Assembly (NCBI GenBank): GCA_036417435.1
Contig: CM070899.1
Location: 69,601,001 to 69,665,000, forward strand
Length of the DNA stretch: 64,000 bases
Reading direction: 5' to 3'
Origin: Inia geoffrensis
Lineage: Eukaryota > Chordata > Mammalia > Artiodactyla > Iniidae
Numbering within the stretch: the first letter of the stretch is position 1; each line of letters begins with the position of its first letter. The position numbers and the translations under genes were made by a program. Below the pieces are notes generated by a model. The model had not been told where the DNA came from. It saw only the letters and a list, made by a program, of their open reading frames with translations, and did no database searches. Shown in pieces: positions 12,431 to 22,553 of this stretch.

Positions 12431-13670
12431 AGGAAAATTGAAAAGGAATATTTAAAGATAGAATTACATGAAATAATATTATGGAACTCAAGGGAAGAAG
12501 TAAGTTCAGGAATGAAGTAGACAAAAGTAGAAAATATTATGGAGGAATAATGGTTTCAGCTTTTTGCGGGGGCAGCCTTACCAGCTATTCCAGCAGTTTG
12601 TAACAAACATTACTCTTTCTGTTACATTCAGAGTAGCATGTCAAAAGGATATCTGTGTGGCCATGCTACCGACACAACTTATTCAAGCACAGGAAAGAGT
12701 AAGTAACTGCTAATGTTCAGAAAAAAAATGGGCCACTGAAAGTCATGCCACTTTCTTCCATCCAAAATATCAGTTGATGCTGCAAAGAATCCAGTTTCAC
12801 TGAACCAGCACCCACTTTTTATGCTAAATATCATCAATGCAGTTGTCCACACATCACATCAGTGGTATATCATTGTGTTCAATGACATGGGCAGTAGTCT
12901 GTGTTTAATAGAAGAGGCAGAGCAACATTTTTGATACAGAAGAATCTTCTCATTCTGACAAAGATAAGAGAAATGACTGACGCATGATTTAGGGAGAATG
13001 TGTCCTCTGTCATTGTTGCAGTGGCGATATTCCTTAAACGACATTATCAGTCTATTCAAGTTGTCATAAACTTGCTGATCTCTTTATATCCAGAACCACT
13101 AGAGCAAACTCCCACTATTCTTGCTTCTGGCCTGAGCAAGAGGACAGCGCTTAGAAAAATAGTTTGATCAGTGATGCTTTCGATTTGTCCACTAGCTCTA
13201 AAGAATCTTTGAGTTTAGTGAATACTCACTCTCATGGAGACTTTTAAAAAATATATATGGTCAGCCATTGTACTGAATGTGTACAATAAGTACAGCAGTG
13301 AGAATAAGAAAGCCATCTGTCTCCTCTTTGCATCCATTATCCAGTCAGTGTTAAGTTTGACTACCTCTATGAAGTGATTACATTTTACGTACTGTCTGTT
13401 TAAACCTGTTTTGAGGAACCAAATACTGGTTCATCTGAAGATACACTGAGGCCCACGGAGAAGGGCCAACTGCTTTTAGTTGCCAAAAGGGAACAGGCTC
13501 TTTCATCTCAGTCTTTTCACGTTGTCTGAAACGCTCAGAAAATGTGGGGTGTCCTCTCCATCCTACCCTCTTGCCTTGTTAACTCCTGTTTATCCTTTTA
13601 CCATGCATTTGACGTGTCTCATGTCTTTTTTCTTCCCCTGCTCCTCTTTAATTACCTTCTTTTTTGTTAG
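12431..13670. other. Intergenic DNA, no feature recognised
   Basis: About 1.2 kb with no identifiable repeat. I translated the minus strand of 12,540-13,220 looking for a degraded retrocopy. Frames are broken by many stops and nothing was identifiable. Confidence 0.4.
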
Positions 13671-14924
13671 ATAGATATTATTAATGTAACATTTTAATTC
13701 TTTTGTTGGATTTTTTACTATTTTTAAGTTATTTTTTAGTGATTGCTCTAGAGATTTTAATATGCATCTGTTCTTATCACAGTCTACTTCACATCAGTAA
13801 TAACTTAATTCTGGTGAAATATACAAACTGTGCTCCAATATAGCTCCATTCCCTCCACCCTTATTTGTGATGTTCTTATCATATGTGTTAGATTTATATG
13901 TTATAACCCAATTTTTTGTAATTATCATTTTACACAATTATCCTTTAAATCAGTTGAGAGAAGAAAGGTGAAAAAATACACCATCTTTTATATTTACCTA
14001 CCTTTTCCATTGTTCTTTATTTCTTCATGTGAATTCAGGGTACTATGTAGAGTCATTTCCTTTCTGCCTGAATGACTTTCTTGAGGAATTGTTTAAGACA
14101 TGTCTGCTAGCAACAAGTTCTCTCAGTCGTTGCATATCTTGTGAATGCCTTAATTTCACTTTTTTTTTTTTTTTTTTTTTTGCGGTACGCGGGCCTCTCA
14201 TTGCTGTGGCCTCTCCCGTTGCGGAGCACAGGCTCCGGACGCGCAGGTTCCGTGGCCATGCCTCATGGGCCCAGCCGCTCTGCGGCACATGGGATCTTCC
14301 CGGATCGGGGCATGAACCCGTGTCCCCTGCATCGGCAGGCGGGCTCTCAACCACTGCGCCACCAGGGAAGCCCTCACATTTATTTTTGAAGGAAAGTTTT
14401 GCTGGATATAGAATTCTTGGTTCACGGGGTTTTTTGTTTTTTGTTTTTTTCTTTCATCCTACTGCTTTAAGCCTCTATTGTTTCTGATGAGAAGTCACCT
14501 TTAATCGTATTGTGGTTCCCTTATATGTGATGAATTATTTTTTTCTTTCTGCTTTCAGTATTTTCTCTTTTTCTTTCAGCAGTTTAAGATCATGTATCTA
14601 GGTGTGGATTTCTTTGTTTTTATCCTATTTGAGCTTATGCTTCTTAGATGTGTAGATAATTTTTTTCATACAATTGGGAAAACTCAGACCATTGTTTCTT
14701 CAAATACTTTTCTGCCCTTCTATCTCTCTCCTTTCTGTCTGGGACTCTCATTACATATAAGTTGGTGTGCTTGGTGAGTTTTACAGGTCTCTCAAGCTCT
14801 GTTTTTGTTTTGTTTTGTTTTTGTTTTCATGTTCTTTCTGTTCTTCAGATTGGATAATCTGTACTGATGTATCTTCAAGTTCACCTATTCTTTCTTTTGC
14901 CAAATCAGATCTGATGTTGAGCCT
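13671..14924 (-). mobile_element. Old L1 remnant, left part (host of the young L1)
   Basis: Antisense L1-like sequence: GTGATTGCTCTAGAGATTTT near 13,740, CTGGATATAGAATTCTTGGT near 14,402, and the sequence up to 14,924. It continues beyond the young L1 at 22,554. Stops and indels pervade it. It also carries the CHR-2 SINE at 14,161. Confidence 0.7.
14161..14373 (-). mobile_element. CHR-2 type tRNA-derived SINE
   Basis: A 21-T tail, then GCGGTACGCGGGCCTCTCAT, ending CCACCAGGGAAGCCC. Inserted in the old L1. Flanks TTCACTTT and TCACATTT are an imperfect duplication. Confidence 0.95.
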
Positions 14925-14940
14925 CTCCAGTGAGTTTTTT
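14925..14940. repeat. Target-site duplication of the young L1, left copy
   Basis: The 16-bp sequence CTCCAGTGAGTTTTTT is repeated perfectly at 22538-22553. It marks the insertion of the intervening L1 by target-primed reverse transcription. The T run adjoins the element's own tail, so the left boundary within the T's is approximate. Confidence 0.93.
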
Positions 14941-14952
14941 TTTTTTTTTAAC

Positions 14953-15268
14953 ATCTTTATTGGGGTAAAATTGCTCTACAATGGTGTGTCAGTTTCTACT
15001 TTATAACAAAGTGAATCAGTTATATATATACAGACGTTCACATATTTCTTCCCTCTTGCCTCTCCCTCCTTCCCTCCCTCCCTATCCCACCCCTCCAGGC
15101 AGTCACAAAGCCCCGAGCTGATATCCCTGTGCCAAGCGGCTGCTTCCCACTAGCTATCTACCTTACGTTTGTTAGTATATATATGTCCATGCCCCTCCCT
15201 CGCCCTCTCATAGCTCACCCCGCCCCCTCCCCATATCCTCAAGTCCGTTCTCCAGTAGGTCTGTGTCT
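14953..15268 (-). other. LINE-1 3' UTR
   Basis: The sequence after the ORF2 stop, read on the minus strand, includes a C/T-rich plus-strand tract (15,050-15,095) that is a purine-rich tract in the element. It ends at the A tail. Confidence 0.85.
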
Positions 15269-18200
15269 TTATTCCTGTCTTACCCCTAGGTTCTTCATAA
15301 AATTTTTTTTTCTTAAATTCCATATATATGTGTTAGCATACGGTATTTGTCTTACTTCACTCTGTATGACAGACTCGAGGTCTATCCACCTCATTACAAG
15401 TAGCTCAATTTCGTTTCTTTTTAACGCTGAGTAATATTCCATTGTGTATATGTGCCACATCTTTATCCATTCATCTGACGATGGGCACTTAGGTTGTTTC
15501 CATCTCCGGGCTATTGTAAATAGAGCTGCGATGAACATTTTGGTACATGCCTCTTCTTCAATTTTGGTTTTCTCAGGGTATATGCCCAGTAGTGGGATTG
15601 CTAGGTCATTTGGTAGTTCTATTTTTAGTTTTTTAAGGAACCTCCATACTGTTCTCCATAGTGGCTGAACCAATTCACATTCCCACCAGCAGTGCAAGAG
15701 GGTTCCTTTTTCTCCACACCCTCTCCAGCATTTACTGTTTCTAGATTTTTTGATGATGGCCATTCTAACTGGTGTGAGATGACATCTCATTGTAGTTTTG
15801 ATTTGCATTTCTCTAATGATTAATGATGTTGAGCATTCTTTCATGTGTTTGTTGGCAGTCTGCATATCTTCTTTGGAGAAATGTCTATTTAGGTCTTCTG
15901 CCCATTTTTGGATTGGGTTGTTTGTTCTTTTGTTATTGAGCTGCATGAGCTGCATGTAAATATTGGAGATTAATCCTTTGTCAGTTGCTTCATTTGCAAA
16001 TATTTTCTCCCATTCTGAGGGTTGTCTTTTAGTCTTGTTTATGGTTTCCTTTGCTGTGCAAAAGCTTTGAAGTTTCATTAGGTCCCATTTGTTTATTTTT
16101 GTTTTTATTTCCATTGCTCTAGGAGGTGGGTCAAAAAGGATCTTGCTGTGATTTATGTCATAGAGTGTTCTGCCTATGTTTTCCTCTAAGAGTTTGATAG
16201 TTTCTGGCCTTACATTTAGGTCTTTAATCCATTTTGAGCTTATTTTTGTGTATGGTGTTAGGGAGTGATCTAAGCTCATACTTTTACATGTACCTGTCCA
16301 GTTTTCCCAGCACCACTGACTGAAGAGGCTGTCCTTTCTCCACTGTATATTCCTGCCACCTTTATCAAAGATAAGGTGTCCATATGTGCGTGGGTTTATC
16401 TCTGGGCTTTCTATTCTGTTCCATTGATCTATCGTTCTGTTTTTGTGCCAGTACCATACTGTCTTGATTACTGTAGCTTTGTAGTATAGTCTGAAGTCAG
16501 GGAGCCTGACTCCTCCAGCTCCGTTTTTCGCTCTCAAGATTGCTTTAACTATTCGGGGTCTTTTGTGTTTCCATACAAATTGTGAAAATTTTTGTGCTAG
16601 TTCTGTGAAAAATGCCAGTGGTAGTTTGATAGGGATTGCATTGAATCTATAGATTGCTTTGGGTAGTAGAGTCATTTTCACAATGTTGATTCTTCCAATC
16701 CAAGAACATGGTATATCTCTCCATCTATTTGTATTGTCTTTAATTTCTTTCATCAGTGTCTTATAATTTTCTGCATACACGTCTTTTGTCTCCCTAGGTA
16801 GGTTTATTCCTAGGTATTTTATTCTTTTTGTTGCAATGGTAAATGGCAGTGTTTTCTTGATTTCACTTTCAGATTTTTCATCACTAGTGTATAGGAATGC
16901 CAGAGATTTCTGTGCATTAATTTTGTATCCTGCTACTTTACCAAATTCATTGATTAGCTCTAGTAGTTTTCTGGTAGCATCTTTAGGATTCTCTATGTAT
17001 AGTATCATGTCATCTGCAAACAGTGACAGCTTTACTTCTTCTTTTCCGATTTGGATTCCTTTTATTTCCTTTTCTTCTCTGATCGCTGTGGCTAAAACTT
17101 CCAAACCTATGTTGAATAAGAGTGGTGAGAGTGGGCAACCTTGTCTTGTTCCTGATCTTAGTGGAAATGCTTTCAGTTTTTCACCATTGAGGACGATGTT
17201 GGCTGTGGGTTTGTCATATATGGCCTTTATTATGTTGAGGAAAGGTCCCTCTATGCCTACTTTCTGTAGGGTTTTTATCATAAATGGGTGTTGAATTTTG
17301 TCAAAAGCTTTCTCTGCATCTATTGAGATGATCATATGGTATTTCTCCTTCAACTTGTTAATATGGTTTATCACATTGATAGATTTGCATATATTGAAGA
17401 ATCCTTGCATTCCTGGAATAAACCCCACTTGATCATAGTGTATGATCCTTTTAATGTGCTGCTGGATTCTGTTTGCTAGTATTTTGTTGAGGATTTTTGC
17501 ATCTATGTTCATCAGTGATATTGGCCTGTAGTTTTCTTTCTTTGTGACATCCTTGTCTGGTTTTGGTATCAGGGTGATGTTGGCCTCGTAGAAGGAATTG
17601 GGAAGTGTTCCTCCCTCTGCTATGTTTTGGAAGAGTTTGAGAAGGATAGGTGTTAGCTCTTCTCTAAATGCTTGATAGAATTCGGCTGTGAAGCCATCTG
17701 GTCCTGGGCTTTTGTTTGTTGGAAGATTTTTAATCACAGTTTCAATTTCAGTGTTTGTGATTGGTCTGTTCATATTTTCTATTTCTTCCTGATTCAGTCT
17801 TGGTAGTTTGTCCGTTTCTAAGAATGTGTCCATTTCTTCCAGATTGTCCATTTTATTGGCATAGAGTTGCTTGTAGTAATCTCTCATGATCGTTTTTATT
17901 TCTGCAGTGTCAGTTGTTACTTCTCCTTTTTCATTTCTAATTCTATTGATTTGAGTCTTCTCCCTTTTTTTCTTGATGAGTCTGGCTAATGGTTTATCAA
18001 TTTTGTTTATCTTCTCAAAGAACCAGCTTTTAGTTTTATTGATCTTTGCTATTGTTTCCTTCATTTCTTTTTCATTTATTTCTGATCTGATTTTTATGAT
18101 TTCTTTCCTTCTGCTAAATTTGGGGTTTTTTTGTTCTTCTTTCTCTAATTGCTTTAGGTGTAAGGTTAGGTTGTTTATTTGAGATGTTTCCTGCTTCTTA

Positions 18201-19114
18201 AGGTGCGCTTGTATTGCTATAAACTTCCCTCTTAGAACTGCTTTTGCTGCATCCCATAGGTTTTGGGTCGTTGTGTCTCCATTGTCATTTGTTTCTAGGT
18301 ATTTTTTAATTTCCTCTTTGATTTCTTCAGTGATCACTTCATTATTGAGTAGTGTATTGTTTAGCCTCCATGTGTTTGTATTTTTTACAGATCTTTTCCT
18401 GTATTTGATATCTAGTCTCATGGTGGTGTGGTCGGAAAAGATACTTGGTACAATTTTAATTTTCTTAAATTTACCAAGGCTTGATTTGTGACCCAAGATA
18501 TGATCTATCCTGGAGAGTGTTCCATGAGCACTTCAGAAAAATGTGTATTCTGTTGTTTTTGGATGGAGTGTCCTATAAATATCAATTAAGTCCATCTTGT
18601 TTAATGTATCATTTAAAGCTTGTGTTTCCTTATTTATTTTCATTTTGGATGATCTGTCCATTGGTGAAAGTGGGGTGTTGAAGTCCCCTACTATGAATGT
18701 ATTACTGTCGATTTCCCCTTTTATGACTGTTAGTTTTTGCCTTATGTATTGAGGTGCTCCTGTGTTAGGTGCATAAATATTTACAATTGTTATATCTTCT
18801 TCTTGGATCAATCCCTTAATCATTATGTAGTGTCCTTCTTTGTCTCTTGTAGTAGTCTTTATTTTAAAGTCTATTTTGTCTGATATGAGAATTGCTACTC
18901 CAGCTTTCTTTTGGTTTCCATTTGCATGGAATATCTTTTTCCATCCCCTTACTTTCAGTCTGTATGTGTCTCTAGGTCTGAAGTGGGTCTCTTGTAGACA
19001 GCAAATATATGGGTCTTGTTTTTGTATCCATTCAGCCAATCTGTGTCTTTTGGTGGGGGCATTTAGTCCATTTACATTTAAGGTAATTATCAATATATAT
19101 GTTCCTATTCCCAT
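15269..19114 (-). pseudogene. LINE-1 ORF2 (endonuclease-reverse transcriptase) with one in-frame stop
   Basis: This is a 1281-codon frame (human ORF2p is 1275) interrupted only by a TGA at 18533-18535 (codon 194). ORF2p nicks target DNA and reverse-transcribes L1 RNA in the nucleus. The endonuclease domain shows NVNGLN (13-18), QETH (41-44), GDFN (about 144) and SDH (227-229). The reverse transcriptase has FADD at 699-702 (17009-17020). The Cys-rich C-terminus (CWRGCGEKG...HCWWEC) lies near 1129-1146. The stop falls in the endonuclease domain, between the GDFN and SDH motifs, so a product from the first AUG would lack the RT. Internal initiation downstream is conceivable but unproven. The ATG at 19,112-19,114 lies 58 nt after ORF1. 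Confidence 0.95.
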
Positions 19115-19172
19115 TTTCTAAATTGTTTTGGGTTCGTTGTTATAGGTCTTTTCCTTCTCTTGTGTTTCTTGT

Positions 19173-20066
19173 CTAGAGAAGTTCCTTTAGCAGTTGTTGT
19201 AAAGCTGGTTTGGTGGTGCTGAACTCTCTCAGCTTTTGCTTGTCTGTAAAGGTTTTAATTTCTCCATCAAATCTGAATGAGATCTTTGCTGGGTAGAGTA
19301 ATCGTGGTTGCAGGCTTTTCTCCTTCATCACTTTCAGTATGTCCTGCCACTCCCTTCTGGCTTGCAGAGTTTCTGCTGAGAGATCAGCTGTTAGCCTTAT
19401 GGGGATTCCCTTGTGTGTTATTTGTTGTTTTTCCCTTGCTGCTTTTAATATGCTTTCTTTGTATTTAATTTTTGAGAGTTTGATTAATATGTGTCTTGGC
19501 ATATTTCTCCTTGGGTTTATCCTGTATGGGACTCTGTCTGCTTCCTGGACTTGGTTAACTATTTCCTTTCCCATATTAGGGAAGTTTTCAACTATAATCT
19601 CCTCAAATATTTTCTCAGTCCCTTTCTTTTTCTATTCTTCCTCTGGAACCCCTATAATTCTAATGTTGGTGCGTTTAATGCTGTCCCAGAGGTCTCTGAG
19701 ACTGTCCTCAGTTCTTTTCATTGTTTTTTCTTTATTCTGCTCTGCAGTAGTTATTTCCACTATTTTATCTTCCAGGTCACTTATCCGGTCTTCTGCCTCA
19801 GTTATTCTGCTATTGATCCCATCTAGAGTACTTTTAATTTCATTTATTGTGTTGTTCATCGTTGCTTGTTTCGTCTTTAGTTCTTCTAGGTCCTTGTTAA
19901 TTGTTTCTTGCATTTTGTCCATTCTATTTCCAAGATTTTGGATCATCTTTACTCTCATTATTCTGAATTCTTTTTCAGGTAGACTGCCTATTACCTCTTC
20001 ATTTGTTAGGTCTGGTGCATTTTTATCTTGCTCCTTCATCTGCTGTGTGTTTTTCTGTCTTCTCAT
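19173..20066 (-). pseudogene. LINE-1 ORF1 (RNA-binding chaperone) with one in-frame stop
   Basis: A 297-codon frame with a TAG at 19632-19634 (codon 145). ORF1p forms trimers that bind L1 RNA in the cytoplasmic RNP. The product starts MRRQKNTQQMKEQDK. Residues about 40-125 look like a coiled coil (TLDGINSRITEAEDRISDLE repeats). The RRM begins at LRDLWDSIKRTNIRIIGVPE, and the C-terminal domain follows from RINPRRNMPRHILIKL. The stop lies in the RRM, so only the coiled-coil part would be made. The frame is otherwise continuous on both sides of the stop, which implies a single recent nonsense change. Confidence 0.93.
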
Positions 20067-20616
20067 TTTGCTTATCTTACTGTGTTTGGGGTCTCCTTTT
20101 TGCAGGCTGCAGGTTCGTAGTTCCCGTTGTTTTTGATGTCTGTCTCGAGTGGCTAAGGTTGGTCTAGTGGGTTGTGTATGCTTCCTGGTGGAGGGGGCTA
20201 GTGCCTGTGTTGTGGTGGATGAGGCTGGATCTTATCTCTCTAGTGGGCAGGTCCACGTCTGGTGGTGTGTTTTGGGGTGTCTGTGGACTTATTATGGTTT
20301 TAGGCAGCCTCTCTGCTAATGGGTGGGGTTGTGTTCCTGTTTTGCTAGTTGTTTGGCATAGGTTGTCCAGTACTGTACCTTGCTGGCCGTTGAGTGAAGC
20401 TGGGTGCTGGTGTTAAGGTGGCGGTCCCTGGGAGATTTTCGCCGTTTGATATTATGTGGTGCTGGGAGGTCTCTTGTGGACCAGTGTCCTGAAGTTGGCT
20501 CTCCCCCCTCAGAGGCAGAGTCCTGATTCCTGGCTGGAGCAGCAAGAACCTTTCATCCACACAGCTCAGATTAAAAGGGAGAGAAAGTAGAGAGAATTAG
20601 TAGAAGTAGGAAGATA

Positions 20617-20755
20617 GAAAGAAGGAAAGGAGGGAAGGAAGGAAGGGAAGAAGGAAGGAAGAAAGAAAGAAAGAAAAGAAGGAAAGGCAAGAAGGAAAGA
20701 AAGGAGGGAGGAAGGAAGGAAGGAAGGAAGGAAGGAAGGAAGGAAAAAAGACAAA
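20617..20755. repeat. (GGAA)n / polypurine tract in the L1 5' UTR
   Basis: An A/G-only tract on the + strand with repeated GGAAGGAA units. It lies between ORF1 and the 280-bp duplication. Confidence 0.9.
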
Positions 20756-20837
20756 GTAGATACAGTAAAATAGAATGAAGTAAAGTACAATAAAGTTATT
20801 GAATTAAAACATAATTATTTAGGGAAAAAAAAAAAGG

Positions 20838-21277
20838 GACGGATAGAACCTTAGGACAAATGGTGGAAGCCACATTATACAGACAAAATCTTACACTGAA
20901 GCTTACACATACACTGTCATGAAAAGAGGTAAAGGGGAAAAAATCATAAATCTTGCTTTCAAAGACCACCTCCTCCACTTGGGATGATTCGTTGTATAAA
21001 GGAGGGAAGGAAAGAAAGAAAGAGGGAAAGTAAAGTATAATAGAATTATTAAAATTAATTATTAAGAAAAAAATTTTTTTCTTAAAGAAAAAAAGGAAAA
21101 AAAAAAAAAAAACAATGGACGGATAGAACCCTAGGACAAATGGTGGAAGCAAAGCTATACAGACAAGATCTCAAAGAGAAGCGTACACATACACTTTCAC
21201 AAAAAGAGGAAAAAGGGGAAAAAATCATAGATCTTGCATTCGAAGTCCACCACCTCAATTTGGGATGATTCGTTGTC
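20838..21277 (-). repeat. 280-bp direct repeat in the L1 5' UTR
   Basis: Two diverged copies start with GACGGATAGAACC at 20,838 and 21,118. They share GGACAAATGGTGGAAGC, TACACATACACT, GGGGAAAAAATCAT and TGGGATGATTCGTTGT in the same order. The period is 280 bp. The second copy ends near 21,277. Confidence 0.88.
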
Positions 21278-21753
21278 TATTCATGTATTCCACAGATGCA
21301 GGGTACATCAAGTTGATTGTGGAGCTTTAATCCGCTGCTTCTGAGGCTGCTGGGAGAGATTTCCCTTTCACTTCTTTGTTCTCACAGCTCCCAGGGGTTC
21401 AGCTTTGGATTTGGCCCTGCCTCTGCGTGTAGGTCGCTGGAGGGCGTCTGTTTTTCGCTCAGATAGGACAGGGTTAAAGGAGCCTCTGACTCGGGGGCTC
21501 TGGCGCACTCAGGCCGAGGGGAGGGAGGGGCACGGCGTGCAGGGCGAGTCTGCGGCGGCAGAGGCCGGCGTGACGTTGTACCAGCCTGAGGCCCGCCGTG
21601 CGTTCTCTCTGGGAAGCTGTCTCTGGATCCCGGGAACCTGGCAGTGGCGGGCTGCGCAGGCTCCCTGGAAGAGGGGTGTGGATATTGACCTCTGCTCGTA
21701 CACTGGCCCCTTGGTGGCAGCGGCAGCAGCCTTAGCGTCTCCCGCCCGTCTCT

Positions 21754-21867
21754 GAGGTCCGCGCTTTTAGCCGCGGCTCGCGCCCGTCTCTGGGGACCGC
21801 GCATTTAGCCGCGGCTCGCGCCAGCCTCTGGGGACCGCGCTTTCAGCCGCCGCTCGCGCCGGTCTCT
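21754..21867 (-). repeat. 38-bp CpG-rich tandem repeat in the L1 5' UTR (3 units)
   Basis: Units begin at 21,754, 21,792 and 21,830. Each carries a CCGCGC-TTTAGCCGC-GCTCGCGCC core followed by TCTCTG/CCTCTG. Copies differ by a few substitutions. Confidence 0.88.
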
Positions 21868-22515
21868 GGAGTTCCTTAAAGCAGCGCTCTTAAACCCCTC
21901 TCCTTGCGCATCAGGAAACAAAGAGGGAAGGAAAAGTCTCTTGCCTCTTCGGCAGGTGCAGACTTTTCCCCGGACTCCCTCCCGGCTAGCCGTGCTGCAC
22001 TAACCCCTTCAGGCTATGTTCAAGTCGCCAACCCCAGTCCTTTCCCTGCGCTCCGTCTGAAACCGAAACCCGAGCCTTAGCTCGCAGCCCCGCCCGCCCC
22101 GGCGGGTGAGCCGACAAGCCTCTCGGGCTGGTGAATGCCGGTCGGCCCCGATCCTCTGTGCGGGACTCTCTCCGCTTTGCCCTCCGCACCCCTGTGGCTG
22201 TGCTCTCCTCTGCGGCTCCGAAGCTCCCCGCTCCGCCTCCCGCAGTCTCCTCCTGCGAAGGGGCTTCCTAGTGTGTGGAGACTTTTCCTCCTTCATGGCT
22301 CCCTCCCACTGGTGCAGGTCCCGTCCCTATTCTTTTGTCTCTGTTTTTTCTTTTATTCTTTTGCCCTACCCAGGTACGTGGGGGAGTTTCTTGCCTTTTG
22401 GGAGGTCTGAGGTCTTTTGCCAGCTTTCAGTAGGTGTTCTGTAAGAGTTGTTCCACGTGTAGATGTATTTCTGGTGTATCTGTGGGGAGGAAGGTGATCT
22501 CCGCGTCTTACTCTT

Positions 22516-22525
22516 CCGCCATCTT
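22516..22525 (-). promoter_or_regulatory. YY1-type motif at the L1 transcription start
   Basis: Minus-strand AAGATGGCGG at +13 to +22 relative to the 5' end at 22,537. In human L1 a YY1 site at the same place positions transcription start. The motif is seen directly; function is inferred. Confidence 0.7.
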
Positions 22526-22537
22526 CCCAGCACCCCC

Positions 22538-22553
22538 CTCCAGTGAGTTTTTT
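22538..22553. repeat. Target-site duplication of the young L1, right copy
   Basis: CTCCAGTGAGTTTTTT, identical to 14925-14940. The minus-strand reading of the target is AT|AAAA, close to the L1 endonuclease preference. Confidence 0.93.

Larger units (their letters stand above)
14941..22537 (-). mobile_element. Full-length LINE-1 (cetartiodactyl type), nearly intact
   Basis: This 7.6-kb retrotransposon reads right to left. From its 5' end at 22,537 (GGGGGTGCTGGGAAGATGGC) it has a long CpG-rich 5' UTR, ORF1, a 58-bp spacer, ORF2, a 3' UTR of about 310 bp and an A tail (T's at 14,941-14,949). A perfect 16-bp target-site duplication flanks it. The full 5' end and the long open frames, with one stop each, show a young insertion. 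Its target lies within an older L1 in the same orientation. It is probably no longer autonomous because both ORFs contain a stop codon. Confidence 0.95.
20067..22537 (-). promoter_or_regulatory. LINE-1 5' UTR with internal promoter
   Basis: About 2.5 kb upstream of ORF1, longer than in the human element. The distal part (21,370-22,537) is a CpG-rich block, and the nearer part contains a polypurine tract and a 280-bp direct repeat. RNA polymerase II transcription would begin near 22,537 on the minus strand. Function is known for L1s in general and is inferred here. Confidence 0.85.

Noticed and set aside
12540..13420. Degraded retrocopy of a gene
   Set aside because: Minus-strand translation has scattered stops and I could not identify a parent protein; no A tail or duplication seen.
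19339..20136. 265-codon + strand frame
   Set aside because: It is antisense to L1 ORF1 and the adjoining 5' UTR and shows no family likeness; a shadow frame.
21382..21804. 140-codon minus frame and overlapping + frames in the GC-rich region
   Set aside because: They arise from the CpG-rich L1 5' UTR, where stop codons are rare. No domain is visible.
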